DNA of 64,000 nucleotides from Termitomyces sp. T153 (lineage: Eukaryota; Basidiomycota; Agaricomycetes; Agaricales; Lyophyllaceae). The translations under genes and the position numbers were made by a program. The stretch spans positions 1 to 64,000 of the forward strand of contig JACKQL020000067.1 in the NCBI GenBank assembly GCA_018296165.2. Reading direction: 5' to 3'. A model generated the notes under the pieces. The model was not told the origin of the DNA, searched no databases, and saw nothing but the letters and a program-made list of their open reading frames with translations. The stretch's first letter is position 1. Each line of letters starts with the position of its first letter. Shown in pieces: positions 34,515 to 46,857 of the stretch.

Positions 34515-37500
34515 ATGTTTGTAGACATACTGACCTTTGCTTATAATGATGCTACCTTTAGTCTGTCTTCAAACATTGCTACTGCCCAGAGTATTTTGAA
34601 TCCAGTTGAGACCTACATCAAGTTGATACCTCCAGGTCAAGATCCCATTATTCTCACTTATGCTAAGGAAGCCCAGTCTACTTGGTCTATTATGATGGCT
34701 CATTGATAATTGTGAGGAAATCAAATGCATTGTTGATAGTGGGTCCCAGATTATTTCCATGTCAGCTGAACTTGCTAGCAAACTATCCTTAACTTATAAC
34801 ACAAGCATCATCCTCAACATGCAGAGCACTAATGGCACCATAGAGTGATTGCTAAGCCTAGTGTGAAACATTCCCTGCACCATTGGCAACATCACATTCT
34901 ATATCCAGATTGATGTCCTCAGATTCCTAGCATAGGCATCCTACTTGGCCAACCCTTTGACATTCTGACTCACAGTGTCATTAAGACTATTAGCAACCAA
35001 GAAAGGACACTAATGATTACCAACCCCAACACTGGCTTTCAGAACATCATACCAACATTTCCCAGAGGCAAGCCCAAGCAACCTTGCTAGCAGTTTTCCT
35101 ACAACAAAAACATGTTGCTCCAGTGCCACTGTTGCCACCATCAACATGATTAGCAACAACACTAGCAACCTAGTGCTACCAATTGAATACAGCCACTAGA
35201 CCAGACAAGTTTCTTATATTCTTGTGTTGAATTAGATGATGACATTCTATGTACAGACAATTTACTTACAGAAAACCTACAAAGCCCTTCTATTGCCTAT
35301 CAATATACAGCACTGTCTCTTTTTGATCTTTTATCTACTGATTCCTATGTTATATCTACTGATGTTTCTAATCCCAAAATTCTTAGACTTACCACTTTAA
35401 CTACTACTGACATTGGTATGGATGTCTTTATTCATTCTCACTTCCCAGCCAGTTCTGTTGCTAATGAAACCAAATGCAAAGGTGTCCAGTTTAAAAAGAA
35501 GTACAAGCCTGTTGCCTTAAAAACCAAACTTGTTGCTAGCCAAGTTTCAAAAGACTTCTGCATCAAAAGCAAAATTGTTGGTAACCCTCTAGCAACTATG
35601 CTGACACTTAATCCCAACCCACCTCCTTTTGCACTGACTGGGCAATTTACCAACAAGCACAAAGTGACATTTATTAGCAAACATGACACTGGATTCCTCA
35701 CTAGTGACAAACTCAACATATTGGTTGACCTTGTTGCTAAGCAAAGTCGGGCCTTTAATACAGCAGCCTGCACCCAGACTTCTTTCCTCCAGTATGCATC
35801 TGACAGTTCTGCATGTTCCTTGAGTTCAGTACAACTAACTATTCCTCCTGGCCTTAAGAAGAAGTCTGCAAAATTATATGCAACAAGGTCAATGCTGGCA
35901 TCTACAAACCTTCCAACTTAGCCTACTGCTCATGCTGGTTTTGTGTTTTCAAAAAGAACAGTAAGCTCTGACTTGTACACAGTCTAGAGCTGCTAAACTA
36001 TGTGCCCCTTCATCACTCTGAAGTTCCACCATTTCCAGATTATGTTGCTAAGTCCTTTGCTGGGCACATCTGTAGTGCTACCCTAGACCTCTATGTTAGC
36101 TATGATGAGTGCTTGATACACCCTTTCTCTTGTGACTTAACAACATTCCAGACTGCATTTGGTGCCTGTGACACTACCAATGGGTTGGACCAACTCTGAA
36201 CCAATCTTCTATAATGACATCAACTTTATCTTGCAACCTAAAATCCCTCATAATGTACTCAGCTTCATTGATGATGTCAGGACTAAAGAACTCAAGGACT
36301 GGATGTTGGTCAATGCAACCACAACATTTGCCTAGCACCCTGGAGTTTCTTTGAACTTCTAAATTACATCCTCTAGCATATGAAGTATTGCAGTGGTACA
36401 TTGTCTGGTCACAAACTAGTCCTTTTCACTGCCAAATTTAAGATCCTTAGTCATATCTGCATGCAGAAGTACAGGTTCCTGAAGAGCATTGCTTGGTGCT
36501 AATCAATCAGTGGGAACCTTGCAAGTTGCTATTAGAAGTTTGTACCTTTCTTGGCATTATTGGCATCCTTAGAATTTTTGTCAAGGACTTTGCACACAGA
36601 GCCCATCACCTGACAAAATTGACATGTGCTGGAGTTTTCTTCAAGTTTGGTCCCAACCAGATCAATGCTCAATGCAACCTTATGCAGGCACTATAAGATG
36701 CTAAGCCCCTAGTCCCTATTGATTACAACTCTGCTGACCCCAATATCCTAGTGGTTGACACTTTGTACATTGCAGTTGGGTTCTATCTCTGCCAGTATCA
36801 TAGCATTGATTGCAAATAGCATTGCTATAATTAATTTGGGTCCATCATGCTTAATGACAGGGAAGCATGCTTCAGCCAGGCCAAGCTCAAGCTCTACAGT
36901 TTGTTTAGGGTGCTATAGGCATTGTGCATATACATCCTTGTTGTTTTCAATCTCATCATTGAAGTCAATGTATGCTACATCAATAGTATGCTCCAGAACC
37001 CTGACATGCAGCCCTCCACTAGCAATGAACTGTTGGATCATGGCAATCTTAATGTTTCATTTTGAGTTGGTGCATGTTAAGGGTACTTTCCATAGCCCTG
37101 ATGGACTTTTGCAACAACCTCTGCAGCCTAGTGGTCCAGCACCTGACAATAGCAACAATGATATTTTTGAGGATTGAGTAGACTGCATGCATGGCTTTGT
37201 GCATGCCTTACAGTTGCCAGTACTTATAAGGGTGACCTCTGGAGGCTGTGGCTCAGTCACACAACTGGCAGAGGGGGATCCAAAGTCTATTCAGCATCTA
37301 CAAGTTCTAGAGTTCTAGCTACTCACCTGGCAGAGGGAGATCCAAAGAGAACAAGTCTAAGGATCCCCAATGCCAGTGTTCAGAAAATTCTGGAAAAAAC
37401 ACCTAACAACAACCAAATCCAGAGTCCAATCAAAGAGCAGAAATCCATTGTAAACAGCTTCAATCTCCAGATTCCCAGCACATGAGCACATTCTAATATA

Positions 37501-39560
37501 ACCAAAAGATATCCCTTGGTTGAAAGTACTTGTGCCTCAAAGATGGGAGGCCTATAATGAGTGGTTGTTTCAGAATAAAGAAAACAATCTGGGGATCTTG
37601 TAAGAGGCAGTGTGGAAGGGTGGCACTTGTCTGAATTACAGACAGAGAACTGGTGCAGCCTAAAGGCTGAAAGTAGAAACAGCAGACAGGGAAAGCAACA
37701 GAGAATAAAGGAAAACCATAAGGAGAGAGAACAGGACAGAGGGGGAATGGGACATCCCCTGACAGTACCCCTCCTTTGTATCTCAGCATCTAACAAATAT
37801 CTGCCTCCCTTAGTCACTTATGCCCCATTACCATTGCCACTGTTTGCATCCCTCCTCAATGATGATCCCAGCAACAATGCTAGCAACCCTGATGAGACCC
37901 CTCCATTATGCCTATCTCCAACCAATGAGCCTCAGCCTCTCTGTAACAACAGCAGTACATTGACTTACAACACTGTACCTCATAGTGCCAAAGCCTTAGC
38001 AGAAAACCAGCACCTCCTATCAGTGTGCCAGTGGCTTAGCAAACTGAAGCAACCAGAACACTTTAGAAATGCCAACTATATTACTTTGGTTTGTTATGCT
38101 ACTACATTTTTCTTAGCTGACAGCAAGCTCTGGCAATGCAATTGCAATGGTGCCCATAAGTTATTTATTGATGCCAGCCACCATATTCAAATCCTGTGTG
38201 CTATGCACAATGAACTTGGCCACAGAGGTCTCTTTGCTACTAGGGCAGCCTTGTTGGAGTGCTTCTGGTGGCTCCATGTTAGCACCAGCATTGCTCGGTA
38301 GATCTGCACCTGTCACCTGTGCCAGATCCATCAGACTACCAAAGTCCTCATCCCACCAACTGTTGCTATGCCTGCACCTTTGTTCAGCAAGATCTATGTT
38401 AACACTATATTCATGTTGCCATCCAAGAAGTTCAAGTACATCATTCAAGGTCACTGTTTGCTAATTCACTATCCTGACTTCCACATGAGTCAATGCAAAA
38501 ACACTGCTGCTATTGCCAAGTGGATCTTTGAAGACATCATCTGTCACTGGAGCTCCCTTCATGAGATTATTACCAACAATGAGCCACCTATCATGAAAGC
38601 TGTTGCCTACCTAGCAAAGAAGTATCACTTGAACCAGATTTATATCTCTAGCTACAACAGGCATGCTAACAGTATAGTGGAGCAACCTTGCTTCAACATT
38701 TGACAAGTGCTTTTCAGAGCAGTCAATGGCAACCAATCCAAGTAGAATAGCACAACCTACTCTGTCTTTTGTTCTGAGAGAGTCACAGTATGCAAGTGCA
38801 TGGGCTTCTCACCTTACTATGCAGCTACAGGAATGCACCCCCTTTTTCCTGCTAACATCTTAGAAGCAACCTACCTCCAGCCACTGCTGAATTCACTGTC
38901 TTCTACCAACCTCATTGCCAGATGCACTATTGATCTCCAGCAACAACTAGAAGACCTTGAGCAACTCCACAACAAAGTCTTTAGCACCTGCCACCAAGCT
39001 GCCCTTTGTTTTGAAAAAGAACATGCTGCTACCTTTTATAACTACAACTTCAAGCATGGTGAGAGAGTGAGAGAGGTTCTTTTTATTTCTTTAGAGACAT
39101 ATTTTTACATCAATCTTTGAGCATTACACTAATGTCCCACAATATGTCCTGGGGGTTGGTAATTATGGACACTCCAACTAGTTCTCTGCCCTGATCTCTT
39201 TTCAGCTGATGCCAGTTATGCCTCACAGCCACTTTACTACAATTTGACTTTGTCGGAGTTCATACTACTTCCCACTATAAATCCCAGGTACCATCTGCCA
39301 CTATCATGCCATCTCAATATCATCATAATGCACAATACTAAAATTGAAGTCACACACAACAAGAAGATGTGCCCCCATTACTGAGGACCCTTATTTGTAA
39401 TCAATCTCTTGTAACTGTGGCAGTGCTTGCATCCTTGTTGCCACCTTTTGCCTACTCCCCAATTTTGCTAGAGAACATATTGATATGCCTAGCAACCTCC
39501 TCAACATCAACACCTCAAAACCTTGCCAGCTAGAGGAAACTAATGACAAGACCCTACTCT
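34515..39560 (+). pseudogene. Element C pol: protease, reverse transcriptase, RNase H, integrase, broken
   Basis: The protease motif reads VDSGSQIISMSAE near 34735-34770, with the catalytic Asp kept, unlike in B. A 167-codon open frame (35418-35921) aligns with the B spacer (KKKYKPVALKTK). Reverse transcriptase lies at about 35930-36400 and keeps FIDD (36270-36281). RNase H lies at about 36745-37110. Integrase lies at about 38200-39560 and reads IYVNTIF and IITNNEPP where the first two catalytic Asp residues are expected, while SIVEQP keeps the Glu. There are many stops. Confidence 0.8.
37224..37762. mobile_element. Unclassified 539-bp insertion in element C
   Basis: It is flanked by CAGTAC at 37218-37223 and 37763-37768. 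Element B lacks the insertion: its sequence runs straight through the corresponding point (14598-14610). The insert carries two direct copies of CTGGCAGAGGG(G/A)GATCCAAAG, near 37270 and 37330. Its ends are TTATAAGGGT and ATCCCCTGA, without evident terminal inverted repeats. It could be a solo LTR or a short non-autonomous element. Confidence 0.55.
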
Positions 39561-39646
39561 CACTGAGTAATGATTTCTGTTTTTTCCTATGTTTTGGTGA
39601 CTTCCAGAATTTCTGGTACCTATGTGATGTGATGGTCATGGGACTT

Positions 39647-40170
39647 TGTCACATGTAGTCTAGGCCTCCAGCCCATTGGACAACTTTCCCCTAGCAACCT
39701 CTAACAACCTCTTAGTGAGGTCACTGACAATATTCTCTTTCTTGGTATTATTGTCTTAGTTTCATTATTCCTTAATTTGATTTTATTTCCTTACTACATG
39801 CTACTCTAGTGACCAGCATACTGGCTGTCATTTTAGCTGTCAAATTCAGCTACAGTTTGGGCTATTGACTTTCATGAGCCATTCCTCCTGACTTGTCTAT
39901 GTTGGTGGTGAGCCTTTTTACTATTATGAGCTCCTTGTAGTTTCATTACCTTTACTTACTATAAATACTGACATGTTTTCTATACATCCATCAGGGAATC
40001 ACACCTTGTTATTAGCCCTAGACCTCAGATCTAAGTATCTAAGTCTAGTGATTCTAAAGCTTCTTTTATTGCTCTAGCTCTCTTTCTATTGAGTTAGCAT
40101 CTTTGTCATTTTGCCCAGCTAGTACCACCTTAGAGTACTATTTTGCCAAGTCTATGTTTAGTGCTAGCAC
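39647..40170 (+). repeat. LTR-like block with TATA box, unclassified
   Basis: Starts TGTCACATG just after the integrase end of element C and contains TATAAATACTG at 39960-39970, the same words as the B promoter core, followed by a T/C-rich stretch. The right border is not defined. It may be a solo LTR of a related family. Confidence 0.35.
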
Positions 40171-40219
40171 CCATGGCCAGTTTTGTTTTTTTTTATTGTC
40201 CCCTTTTGCTAACACCTTG

Positions 40220-41365
40220 TTTACCTCAGAGGAAACTCAAAGATCATTGAGCAACTTGCTAGTTTGATCAATGTTGGATGGACCAAGAGTCTTGTCAAGG
40301 CAATCAAAATGATCCAAAATTAATTTGTACATTTGTAATACAATGTCAAGGGCATAGAGTTGTTGTTGCAAACAAGGTCAATGGCATTGCAATGTTTTTG
40401 GAGATCAGCACATGAGAGGATGGTCCCATATCTTGGGCAAGTTAGATGGCCTTGAGAGCAGCATCAACCTGGCCTAGGAGCAAGAGCATTGCATTGCTTC
40501 CAGGCTTATAGTTAGCTGGAAAGAAGGGGGGATTAAAAAATATAGAGGAGAAAGAGGCAGGAAAACAAACCAGAGGCTGGGAAGACTTTGACCTTCTTCA
40601 GTTTAGGCTTGCCATCAGGCTCAGTCTGAAATTTGACAAGGTGGAGGGTGAGCATGTCAAAATGATGAGCAAGCAAGTCCAGTTTAAAAGCTGTGACTTA
40701 GATTAGCTTTGCACTTCCCAGAACAAGCAATGGATGGACCTAGCATGTCAACATCCTGATCTTGAGCATGGCATTTCTGCTAAGAAGCATAAGGTTGATG
40801 TAAGAATAAAAAGAGGGAAAAAGAATAATGCAAATAAGGCTTACCTCTTTGAATTCCATTTGCACTGAACCTCACAACAATCCTTCTCCATCTGAATAAT
40901 TGCATCAGCAAAAATAAGGAAGGACTGAATGTCAGAGGAATTGTTGGTAGTGCAGCAATTGATGGTGGGAAGGGTGGCAGACAGAGTATTAAATAAGCCT
41001 TTTTGCTTGGCAATGCATGGGAAGTCAGCCTGATCAGCAAAATTCTGAGGGGGTATGGGAAAAAGAATGGCAAAAGAAAAGACTTACAAGCTGCATGGTG
41101 CTTAAGTATCAGGCACAATCAGCACCAGAAACAGGGGAAGCACTTGTGACTCCAAAAATCCCAATAACAGCTTGTACAAATAGAGAAAAATCACCAAGAT
41201 AACTTGGTTTGTGTCATGCTTGACTGAGCACTTAAGCAAACTGCAGTTGTTGGACAAGTTCTGAGTGGAGTTGTAGTGTGCAAACAAGGGTATGCAGGGT
41301 AACTTGGTGGCAGGGCCAGTTGGAGTTTTGCAAGGAGCAGTTGGGGCAGGGTGGTTTGAGACCAT
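40220..41365 (-). pseudogene. Antisense multi-exon gene of element C (broken)
   Basis: Minus-strand exons can be read. The first starts at an ATG at 41365 (MVSNHPAPTAPCKTPTGPAT...HDTNQVIL). An exon at 41029-40845 (ADFPCIAKQKGLFNTLSATLP...SFLIFADAIIQMEK) is bounded by CAG and GTAAGC. Another exon, near 40783-40571, contains LAHHFDMLTLHLVKFQ and KLKKVKVFPAS. Further coding-like sequence continues to about 40220. Stops interrupt later exons. The protein does not look like the element B antisense product and I see no cysteine cluster. It occupies the same place, between integrase and the presumed 3' LTR, and has the same opposite orientation. Confidence 0.5.
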
Positions 41366-41554
41366 GGCTGCAGAGTCAAAGGCAAGTTTTGAGCATGTCT
41401 TTATGGGAAAGCAGATGTAATCAAGGGCAGGAAGATAGAATAATCTTCAGCAAGAAGGAAAATGTTTTCTCAAAAATTGAGCATGATCAATCAATGATGA
41501 TACTCAAAAATGAAGGCCTGACTGAGGGCAGTCAGTAAAATAGTGCAGGAGAGG

Positions 41555-42660
41555 TGATATGCCTGTCTCATACCATGAGACAGGACAAAGTAATATAGCT
41601 AGAGATATTCCCATCTATACCAGTTTTAAAAGCTGAAAACTATAAGCCTTCAATGCCAAAAACTGTAGGCATGGGAACATACCTAGTATAGCCACCAAGG
41701 AGCTCAGAATACACACTAAAAACACTGCCAGCAGAGCCATAACAATGAGGCCAAAGGGAACTGGGCTTAATCACACACTGATGGCTGATCAATGGCTATG
41801 CTTGGCACACCAGCTAGATACCTAACCAATGCTGAGGACTGCCATGGGCATCTATTGCCATAATTCTTCCCCTACACTTCACTTTCCCCTGCACCAGACT
41901 GCCCAGAACAAGGCCACCAACTGCAACCAACCACATGCAGTCACATAGGAGGGTTTTGTCTGGAAAGAAAGGCAGAAAAAGGCATGTGGAAGAACATGGA
42001 ATCAGCAAATGGCAAACCATGCAGAACAACATGTCATATCAGCATATCTGACCAATGGGGGTACAATGCCAAGGACCCCATATGGTACAATAATGGTAGC
42101 ACACAGAGGGCATGCTGGTCTGTGTGCAATTTTGAAGGGGAAGGACAAGCAATCTATGTACCACAGCTCAGAGATACCCCAGGTAACAGATCTCTTAGGC
42201 TTACAAGTGGATGATTGTTTTGGGTTTTTGGTTAATATTACTATTGAGCCCTTTCTATAGCACAAGACCATCTTGAGCTAGCAAATAAATCATTTTAAAA
42301 ATATATAATACTATTTCTGTTCTATGTGAGCTTGTGTGTAACTGAGCCTCTGAACTACTGTAAAAACAAAGTTTGATTGGTTGATCCGATCAATTGACAG
42401 CACCAAACTTACATTTTGCATCAATGGGGAGGAGACATAGTATAAGAACTGAATCAAGCCAGTATATGGACCAGGAAACTGCAGAACACAGTGCATGACA
42501 ATGACAAAAGAATGACTACACATGGAAATATTTGATCTCTGTAAAGTCCAAATTCAGACATCCCTAATAAAACTTTGCTATTATTTATGTAAGAGTCAGG
42601 AATGCCTATAAAGATGCAAATTTGAACTTGCCCAGAGATATCTGGGCTTTTAAATAATCA
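41555..42660 (+). other. Presumed start of element C 3' LTR and unassigned sequence
   Basis: TGATATGCCTG follows a purine run, in the manner of the element B 3' LTR, and contains a perfect 10-bp hairpin at 41562-41584. No LTR end or TATA box could be placed, so the extent is unknown. No gene is supported in this stretch. Confidence 0.3.
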
Positions 42661-42771
42661 TGTGATCAGTCATGTTGCATCGACACATGTGTATGTTGAG
42701 TAGAATATCTCTGTTCTCTTCATTGTTCTGTGTCTACCTACTCTGTCTAGTATCTCTGTGCATCTTGAAGA

Positions 42772-45482
42772 ATGGCTAAGAACTCTGCTTTGGCACACAT
42801 TCTTGAGAGAGCCAAGGATGAACTCCTGTCTATTCCTGTCCCACAGAAGCCTAATGTCAATCAAAAACCATTAATTCCTAAACAGCTCAATCTCATGGAT
42901 ATGACTAAGGAACTGATGGAGGCTCACATGGATACTGTGGGGCTGGACAAACATATCTTCCAGCATACAATTGAGGATCAGAGTATGCTGCTAGAGAATC
43001 TTTGGAGAAGATAATTGAGTTGCTTATAGATCATGCATTTGAGAAACTGGTTCAGCTTGGCATCCATATCCCCAATGAGATTGAAAGGGACATCAGGTCC
43101 AAGTTCTCAGTCTGCTATACCAATAAAAGCCCAATTTATGCCAAATCTGCTGCCAAAGGAGAAAAAGGAAGAGAGCTGCAACATTATGTTTGAATCTATC
43201 AATGCCTGTGTGGTTCAGACTCTCGAAAAGAGAAGAGAAGACTCATTTCATGGAAAGATGTTGGGTGCTGCTGTTGGGTAAGGCTGGTATCTACTCATGA
43301 TGGCCATGGTCAGCCAAATTCACTTTTTCATGTACATACAATCATTCAAAAGCCTCTTAGATGAATAGTTGCTCACTATTGAGGAAATATCAGGAATCTT
43401 GGACCATTCTGTGGCTTGCATGGACACCCAAGAAATGGATCATGATCCACTCATCAAACTCCACCCTGAATTATGTGCTTATGCTTTAGGTCTTTTGCAA
43501 GATTGTATTCCTTTGACTTAGCTCCAGTTCTTGTGCAAAAAATGAGCAATCAAACACTGGGGAGATGTGCCAGGTGACAATCAGCATTGGTTTTATCTCA
43601 GTCAACATGATAGCTCTTCCTTGTATTGGACTCTGGCTCAAGAATGTGGTATAATTCAAAAATCAGCTGCAGAAGATAATCTCAATCTATGGTTTTGGCC
43701 AGGAACTCAATCTCAAGAGGGACAAACTCTATCCTCATTGGTTCTGTTCTATCAGAAAAGAAGTGTCTCATCAGAGCAGCTCATTCTCATCATTGCAACA
43801 CCTGAAATGCAAGCAGCTGCATGGAAGTATGGCCATAATCAACACATCCTTCTCAATTTGACATTTGGATTTTGTTCTTCTCATGCCAATCTTCTGATTC
43901 TCATAGGACTTGACAAAAAGTGGACTGGAATTCCTCTTGGCTTCATTGTATTTATGGCTAAACCAGATACCAAGGCAACACATGCAGATTATGATGGCAA
44001 GCTGATTGAATTTGTTCTCAAAAATTGGAAAACAGGGTTGGTCCAAAACTCTCCAGGTAACACATTCTCAGGATCATTCCTCAATGTTGCAGTAGCAACA
44101 ACTGACAATGATACATGGGAGCACAATGCACTCATCAAAGTTTGGCCAAATGTTCTCTTGCTACTATGTCTATTTCATATCTGGCAATGCTGGCACAATG
44201 GACTTAACAAACATCTTTCCTGTATTCTAAAAGGTCCTGACTGACAATCTACTCACTGCCGACTTGCAACCATGCTCATGCAACTTCTCAAGGACATTAC
44301 AGACTATAAAGAAGCCATTACCGTCTTCAATGCAGAGATCAATTACTTCAAGCTACTAGGAACACAAGAAGATTGGGTTTCACAGATGCAATCAAAAGGT
44401 GGCTTGGTGTTCCTGAATTATCTCAGCAGTTATCTCCATGTTCATTCATTCTGGCTGGCTTGGTCAAAGGCTAGTGTAATTGAGGCTGGACAACATCTTC
44501 AAATCCCTGCATCAGAGGTCCCATGCACAAATAATCATCTAGAATCTTTCAACAGCTGCATAAAAAAGAAGTACTTTGTGATCTATGAGCATACTGGCTG
44601 TTTGCCATGGCTTGACCTCTGGGTATCAATCTGTATTACTCAGGTACTTCCAGATTTCTTTTCTAAACTTTGCGCATGCAAGAAAGAAGAAGATTACTGC
44701 CATCAGATGCACTGAGTTCCTCTCTATGCATGTGCCTTTCTTCCTCAAGAGAATCCTCCTGTCTCACCCCTTTTGAGTCCTGATTCTTCTGGTAATCTTG
44801 ACAATCCAATGGAGGTTCAAAGTCTGATAGAGAATATGGTTGAGGATGATGCTTCAGAAGAGCTTGAACCAAATAAGGAAGTAGACAAAGGTGAGGTATA
44901 GTCACTTGAAATCAATGCTGATGGCAAGAGGTGTAGCATGGTGTCATAGTCTGGAATCATGAATCACCTTTTCAGGAAGCATACCCCAGACACACACCAT
45001 CACTGATACTCTGGGATCAAGCCATTAACAAAGATGACATCTGGAATGCACTTGAAGGCATCGAGGTCCTTGCAGAGCACTCTGGATCTGACATCAGCAT
45101 GTCTTCACTTCCATCCATCATAGAAGCCTATGATGCCAAGCCCATGTCCCCTATCAGATGCCTGCTCAGTGATGCAAACTCAGCCTCAACTGCACAAGAG
45201 CAAGCTATAGCAATGCAGGAAATGTTGGAAGCTCTGGACCAGCTCAGCAAAAAACTCCGGAGGCTGCAAATACTTGGTGTCAATGACAAGATTCTGGAGC
45301 AATACACATCACCATACCTTCACCCATACATATTTGGTGGACTTCCCAATCCAGCAAGATTGTGTGGCAGCTTGGAGAAGACATCTGATGACAGGTCAAG
45401 CAAATTTGATGAGAACATGCCATTCCTGCCATTGCTGACCCAGAAAAAGGAACATCAAAAAGAATCACATAGATTGAGATAG
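42772..45482 (+). pseudogene. Mutator-like (MULE) transposase, broken
   Basis: N-terminal frames (42772-43014, 43002-43193) lead to a 225-codon open frame (43567-44244) with the MULE core. It reads ATPEMQAAAWKYGHNQHILLNLTFGFC, in which one catalytic Asp appears as Asn in LLNLTFG. It continues with KWTGIPLGFIVF, TDNDTWEHNALI and LCLFHIWQCWHNGLNKHL. The next frame (44272-44715) has CTNNHLESFNSCIKKKYF and ends ITQVLPDFF. The C-terminal part reaches 45482. Frame breaks and stops occur near 43015, 43500, 44244 and 44715. The family cuts and pastes DNA with a DDE nuclease and usually has terminal inverted repeats, which I could not define here. Confidence 0.8.
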
Positions 45483-46507
45483 ATGGTCATAGATACTTAC
45501 ATATTACATATCATATGAGTAGAATGGTCAATTGGAAACCAGTTTTGAAATTCGGACACATAAACCATTTCCAAACCATTTCATTGTGAATGACCCAGAG
45601 ATACTAAACAAGTATGCTACACATAGAAAAATAAGTAGAACACAGAAGATTCAATGACCCAGAGATACTGAGCAGGTATGATGCACATAGAAAACACAGA
45701 ATCTATAGTATATGTGATGACTCCTGGGAAAGTGGCTGTGCACCTATTATATGCAATGATGAATCTTAAGAAACTGGGTTCCATCAATCCTTATGTAATG
45801 CTTATGTAAAATTACATAAGTTGGCTGGCTTCAAATTTTCAGCCTTTTCCTTTGGTGTGTGGCAAAGATCAATCAATGCACCAAATCACTCTTTCTTTTG
45901 AACTCCCTTTCCAATATGAAGCATCAACCATTCTCTCTGCTCTGATACTGTGAGAAGAAACTTTGTTTGGCCTGATAGACTCTACTGACCCTCTTTTGGA
46001 GGTTTTTACACTCAACTGGCCATGTATGCTCTACTGTTTGTCATCTCCAATCACTGATCATAGCTGATAACTAGATTTCCACTATTGCATTCTTCTTCAG
46101 GCTTTTTCTGAGCATTGGGTAGCTTTCTCTTCTTTCAGGTGGGCTTTCTTTTCTTTGCTCAATTGTCCAATAGCTGATTTTGGTGGTTGTTTCTATATTG
46201 AAGCTGAATTGGGCTAGGTGTACTCTTTTTCTGAGTGTAACTTTTATGGACAAATCATGGCTGAAATCAGACTTCACTACATTCTTCATTAGACTCCCTT
46301 TCTGAATGTTCAGTAGCTTTGCAGGTATGCTTTTTCTATATTTGTCTGAGAACTAATTCAAGTATTATCCATTTTGTTTTCTAAACAGTTATTGGCTTTC
46401 TGCTTTTAAGGTAGATCTCTTTCAAACACCAAATTGCTAACCTCTGTGAATTTCAGCACCTAATGTATATGAGTTGACAGTGTAGTATAGATATTCTCAA
46501 TAGTTCT
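45483..46507. other. AT-rich spacer without recognisable gene
   Basis: Follows the MULE remnant. It contains a repeated ATTCAATGACCCAGAGATACT-like word near 45590 and 45655. I see no coding feature. Confidence 0.4.
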
Positions 46508-46857
46508 GGGACTTAGCATTGAGTTTGAAATACAAGGACCTAACCAAACAAAGTGAGGTTGGATCTGGGACTTAGCATTGAGTAGAATATAATGAAGTGA
46601 GGTTGGGTCTGGGACTTAGCATTAAGTTTGAAATACAAGGACCTAACCAAACAAAGTGAGGTTGGGTCTGGGAATTAGCATTAAGTTTGAAATACAAAGA
46701 CCTAACCAAACGAAGTGAGGTTGGGTCTGGGACTTAGCATTAAGTTTGAAATACAAGGACCTAACCAAATGAAGTGAGGTTGGGTCTGGGACTTAGCATT
46801 GAGTAGAATATCGAGGACCTAACCAAACAAAGTGAGGTTGGGTCTGGGATGAAGCAA
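46508..46857 (+). repeat. Tandem array of about six ~61-bp units
   Basis: The unit reads GGGACTTAGCATT-AAGTTTGAAATACAAGGA-CCTAACCAAACAAAGTGAGG-TTGGGTCT. The second unit is shortened by loss of its middle. Within each unit GACCTAACC and GGTTGGGTC are near-perfect inverted repeats about 11 bp apart. The same unit occurs twice at 22033-22145. The array is not a CRISPR: units are contiguous without unique spacers. Confidence 0.9.

Larger units (their letters stand above)
34500..41554 (+). mobile_element. Element C: 5'-truncated relative of element B
   Basis: The protease-to-integrase part (34515-39560) aligns in order with element B (11790-16164) at the protein level. The 5' LTR and gag are missing, since homology starts at about 34515. 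It has taken up a 539-bp insertion at 37224-37762 and an LTR-like block from 39647. Downstream lies an antisense multi-exon gene, then a purine run (AGGAGAGG) abutting TGATATGCC at 41555, which parallels the B polypurine tract and LTR start. Confidence 0.7.

Noticed and set aside
37612..38301. A 229-codon open frame that could be a chimeric gene
   Set aside because: It starts inside the 539-bp insertion and continues into element C pol. The fusion is accidental.
46508..46857. CRISPR-like regular repeat
   Set aside because: Units follow each other without unique spacers, and the host is a eukaryote. It is a tandem (subterminal) transposon repeat.
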